Origin: F23-B02 sp963590435
GTDB taxonomy: Bacteria > Bacillota > Clostridia > Oscillospirales > Oscillospiraceae
Assembly (NCBI GenBank): GCA_963590435.1
Contig: CAVAPG010000097.1
Span: 1 to 6,204, forward strand
Length of the DNA: 6,204 nucleotides
Direction: 5' to 3'
Part shown: in pieces, positions 5,057-6,204 of the stretch
Numbering within the stretch: the stretch's first letter is position 1
Layout: each line of letters begins with the position of its first letter
The notes under the pieces: generated by a model
The model's input: only the letters and a program-made list of their open reading frames with translations
The model's database searches: none
Told to the model about the DNA's origin: nothing
Program-made: the position numbers and the translations under genes

Positions 5057-6204
5057 TTAGTTCAACGAATTCATTATTGTACTCATTACGCTGTCAAAAT
5101 TACGGCTGTTGGCCGAGTATTCTGCACTGGCAGCCCTGGTAGTGCTTTCACCGTTTTTTTGCATGGCATCTACGGCATCCATAAGCTTGGCATATATTGA
5201 ATACTCCGAAGACGAACTCTCTTTTCCTATTGCGGCAAGATATCCCGAGTCACTGACGAAATCGCTGTTTTTGCTCTGCGATGTAAACCAGCGCATAAAC
5301 ATAAGTGCACATTTTTCTCTTGTATTGTTCGAAGCAAGTACGGTCATACCCGTAACTTTTTGCGTATAAACCGGTTTCCCGTCCTTCATATACGGGAAGC
5401 TTATGAATTCAAAGCTTCCTTCGCTCAACTTCTCTGCGTATTTCATTATATCTGCTGAGGAGATTATTGCAGAGGCAATCTCTCCGTCTGCAAGCAGTGC
5501 TGCTGCGTTATTGTTCGATGAGGTAAAGCCGCGATTATACGCTGTTTCCGCAAGTTGCTTATAAATATATTTGCAGTTATCGCTGTCAGTATCGTGAGGG
5601 CTGACTCCATCGAAACTTTCGCCGAGTTGAGCAACTGCGTCACGGAAAAAGAGCGAATAATCAGATATAGTGAAAAAGCTCTTCGAATTGCGGCTGTAGT
5701 ATTCATCGGCAACCGAACAAAGCTTTTCAAAGCTTGATATTGCCTCCGAATCGGAAAACAGCTCAGTGTTTACAACAAAAACATCTGTCTCTGCCGCAAT
5801 CGGAACGGAAACAAGTCCGTTTGAGCTTTTAGCTGCGGTGAGCATTTCCTTGTTGTATCCGGATGTATCCCAGTCGCCGAACATCTTATCCATGTCAGCA
5901 AGCTTTTTTTCATCATCAAGATATGCGGCAAAATCCGTATCACATGCAAGTATGTCCGGCAATTGCCCGTCTGTCTCAATCGCATCGCAGACACTCTCAT
6001 AAAGCGATGTCTGATCATCAAAAGCTACTGCTTTTATTGTAATATTGCAATCGGCCCCGTCGGTCTCATTATACTCATCGCACATTGCATTAAAGCCGGA
6101 CCACAGCGCATCGTCATTGACATACCACACGCTTAGCTCTTGCGGCTCATCGGGCAGAGTGAGCCTGTTCAGATAGTTACCGGCGCATGGAATATTCATG
6201 TCGG
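5057..6204 (-). CDS. Extracellular solute-binding protein, family 1-like (5'-truncated by window edge)
   Basis: The reading frame stays open to the right edge. The first in-window ATG (6199) lies inside it and lacks a ribosome binding site or signal peptide, so the true start is probably outside. Numbering from that ATG, E-L-S-V-W-Y-V-N-D-D (21-30) is a typical first strand of the N-lobe of ABC transporter binding proteins. D-I-L-A-C-D-T-D-F (82-90), I-A-A-E-T-D-V-F-V-V-N (134-144), a D-G-E-I-A-S-A-I-I-S-S segment (238-248), T-G-M-T-V-L-A-S (283-290) and M-F-M-R-W-F-T-S-Q (300-308) follow the family 1 (maltose/sugar-type) pattern. It is probably a lipoprotein facing outside, with the lipobox beyond the window. 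At least eight cysteines are scattered through the chain, which is many for this family. Its ligand is unknown. It precedes hypB by 25 bases on the same strand and no permease or ATPase gene is in view. A divergent binding protein with a sensing role is possible. Confidence 0.8.
   Translation of the reverse strand, partial: DMNIPCAGNYLNRLTLPDEPQELSVWYVNDDALWSGFNAMCDEYNETDGADCNITIKAVAFDDQTSLYESVCDAIETDGQLPDILACDTDFAAYLDDEKKLADMDKMFGDWDTSGYNKEMLTAAKSSNGLVSVPIAAETDVFVVNTELFSDSEAISSFEKLCSVADEYYSRNSKSFFTISDYSLFFRDAVAQLGESFDGVSPHDTDSDNCKYIYKQLAETAYNRGFTSSNNNAAALLADGEIASAIISSADIMKYAEKLSEGSFEFISFPYMKDGKPVYTQKVTGMTVLASNNTREKCALMFMRWFTSQSKNSDFVSDSGYLAAIGKESSSSEYSIYAKLMDAVDAMQKNGESTTRAASAEYSANSRNFDSVMSTIMNSLN

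Overview
The window looks like ordinary chromosome from an anaerobic, low-to-moderate GC Firmicute, most likely a gut-type Clostridia (Oscillospiraceae/Ruminococcaceae-like). This is inferred from the two-subunit oxygen-labile class I fumarate hydratase, a HypB nickel GTPase, the GGAG-type ribosome binding sites, AT-rich intergenic regions with clear sigma-A promoters, and an intrinsic terminator. No tRNA, rRNA, CRISPR array, insertion sequence or phage gene is visible.

Layout from left to right. Positions 1-940 (minus strand) hold a class I fumarate hydratase pair: the alpha subunit is complete and the beta subunit runs off the left edge. They are served by a near-consensus promoter at 971-999. 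Positions 1021-1324 contain no recognisable gene, only a 44-codon open stretch and a weak hairpin. Positions 1325-1828 (minus) encode a HemG-like flavodoxin-domain protein with its own promoter. Positions 1982-2827 (minus) encode an AraC-family regulator, transcribed divergently from a dicarboxylate/amino acid:cation symporter at 2963-4252 (plus). The 135-bp region between them carries two face-to-face promoters with 17-bp spacers and a small inverted repeat inside the regulator's own promoter. The symporter ends at a strong 15-bp-stem terminator. Convergent to it, on the minus strand, are hypB (4363-5031) and, 25 bp upstream of hypB, a 5'-truncated extracellular solute-binding protein (5057 to the right edge).

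Working model (inference): the AraC protein senses a small molecule and controls uptake through the symporter. The symporter's substrate pocket appears to lack the arginines used by acidic amino acid carriers, so a neutral or otherwise non-standard substrate is likely. Fumarase links aspartate/malate/fumarate metabolism to the reductive branch of the TCA cycle, and its gene neighbour is a possible electron-transfer flavoprotein. HypB supplies nickel to a NiFe hydrogenase encoded elsewhere. Its placement behind a solute-binding protein gene, without hypA in view, is the least expected arrangement here. I found no convincing evidence of a new defence, mobile or RNA-based system.
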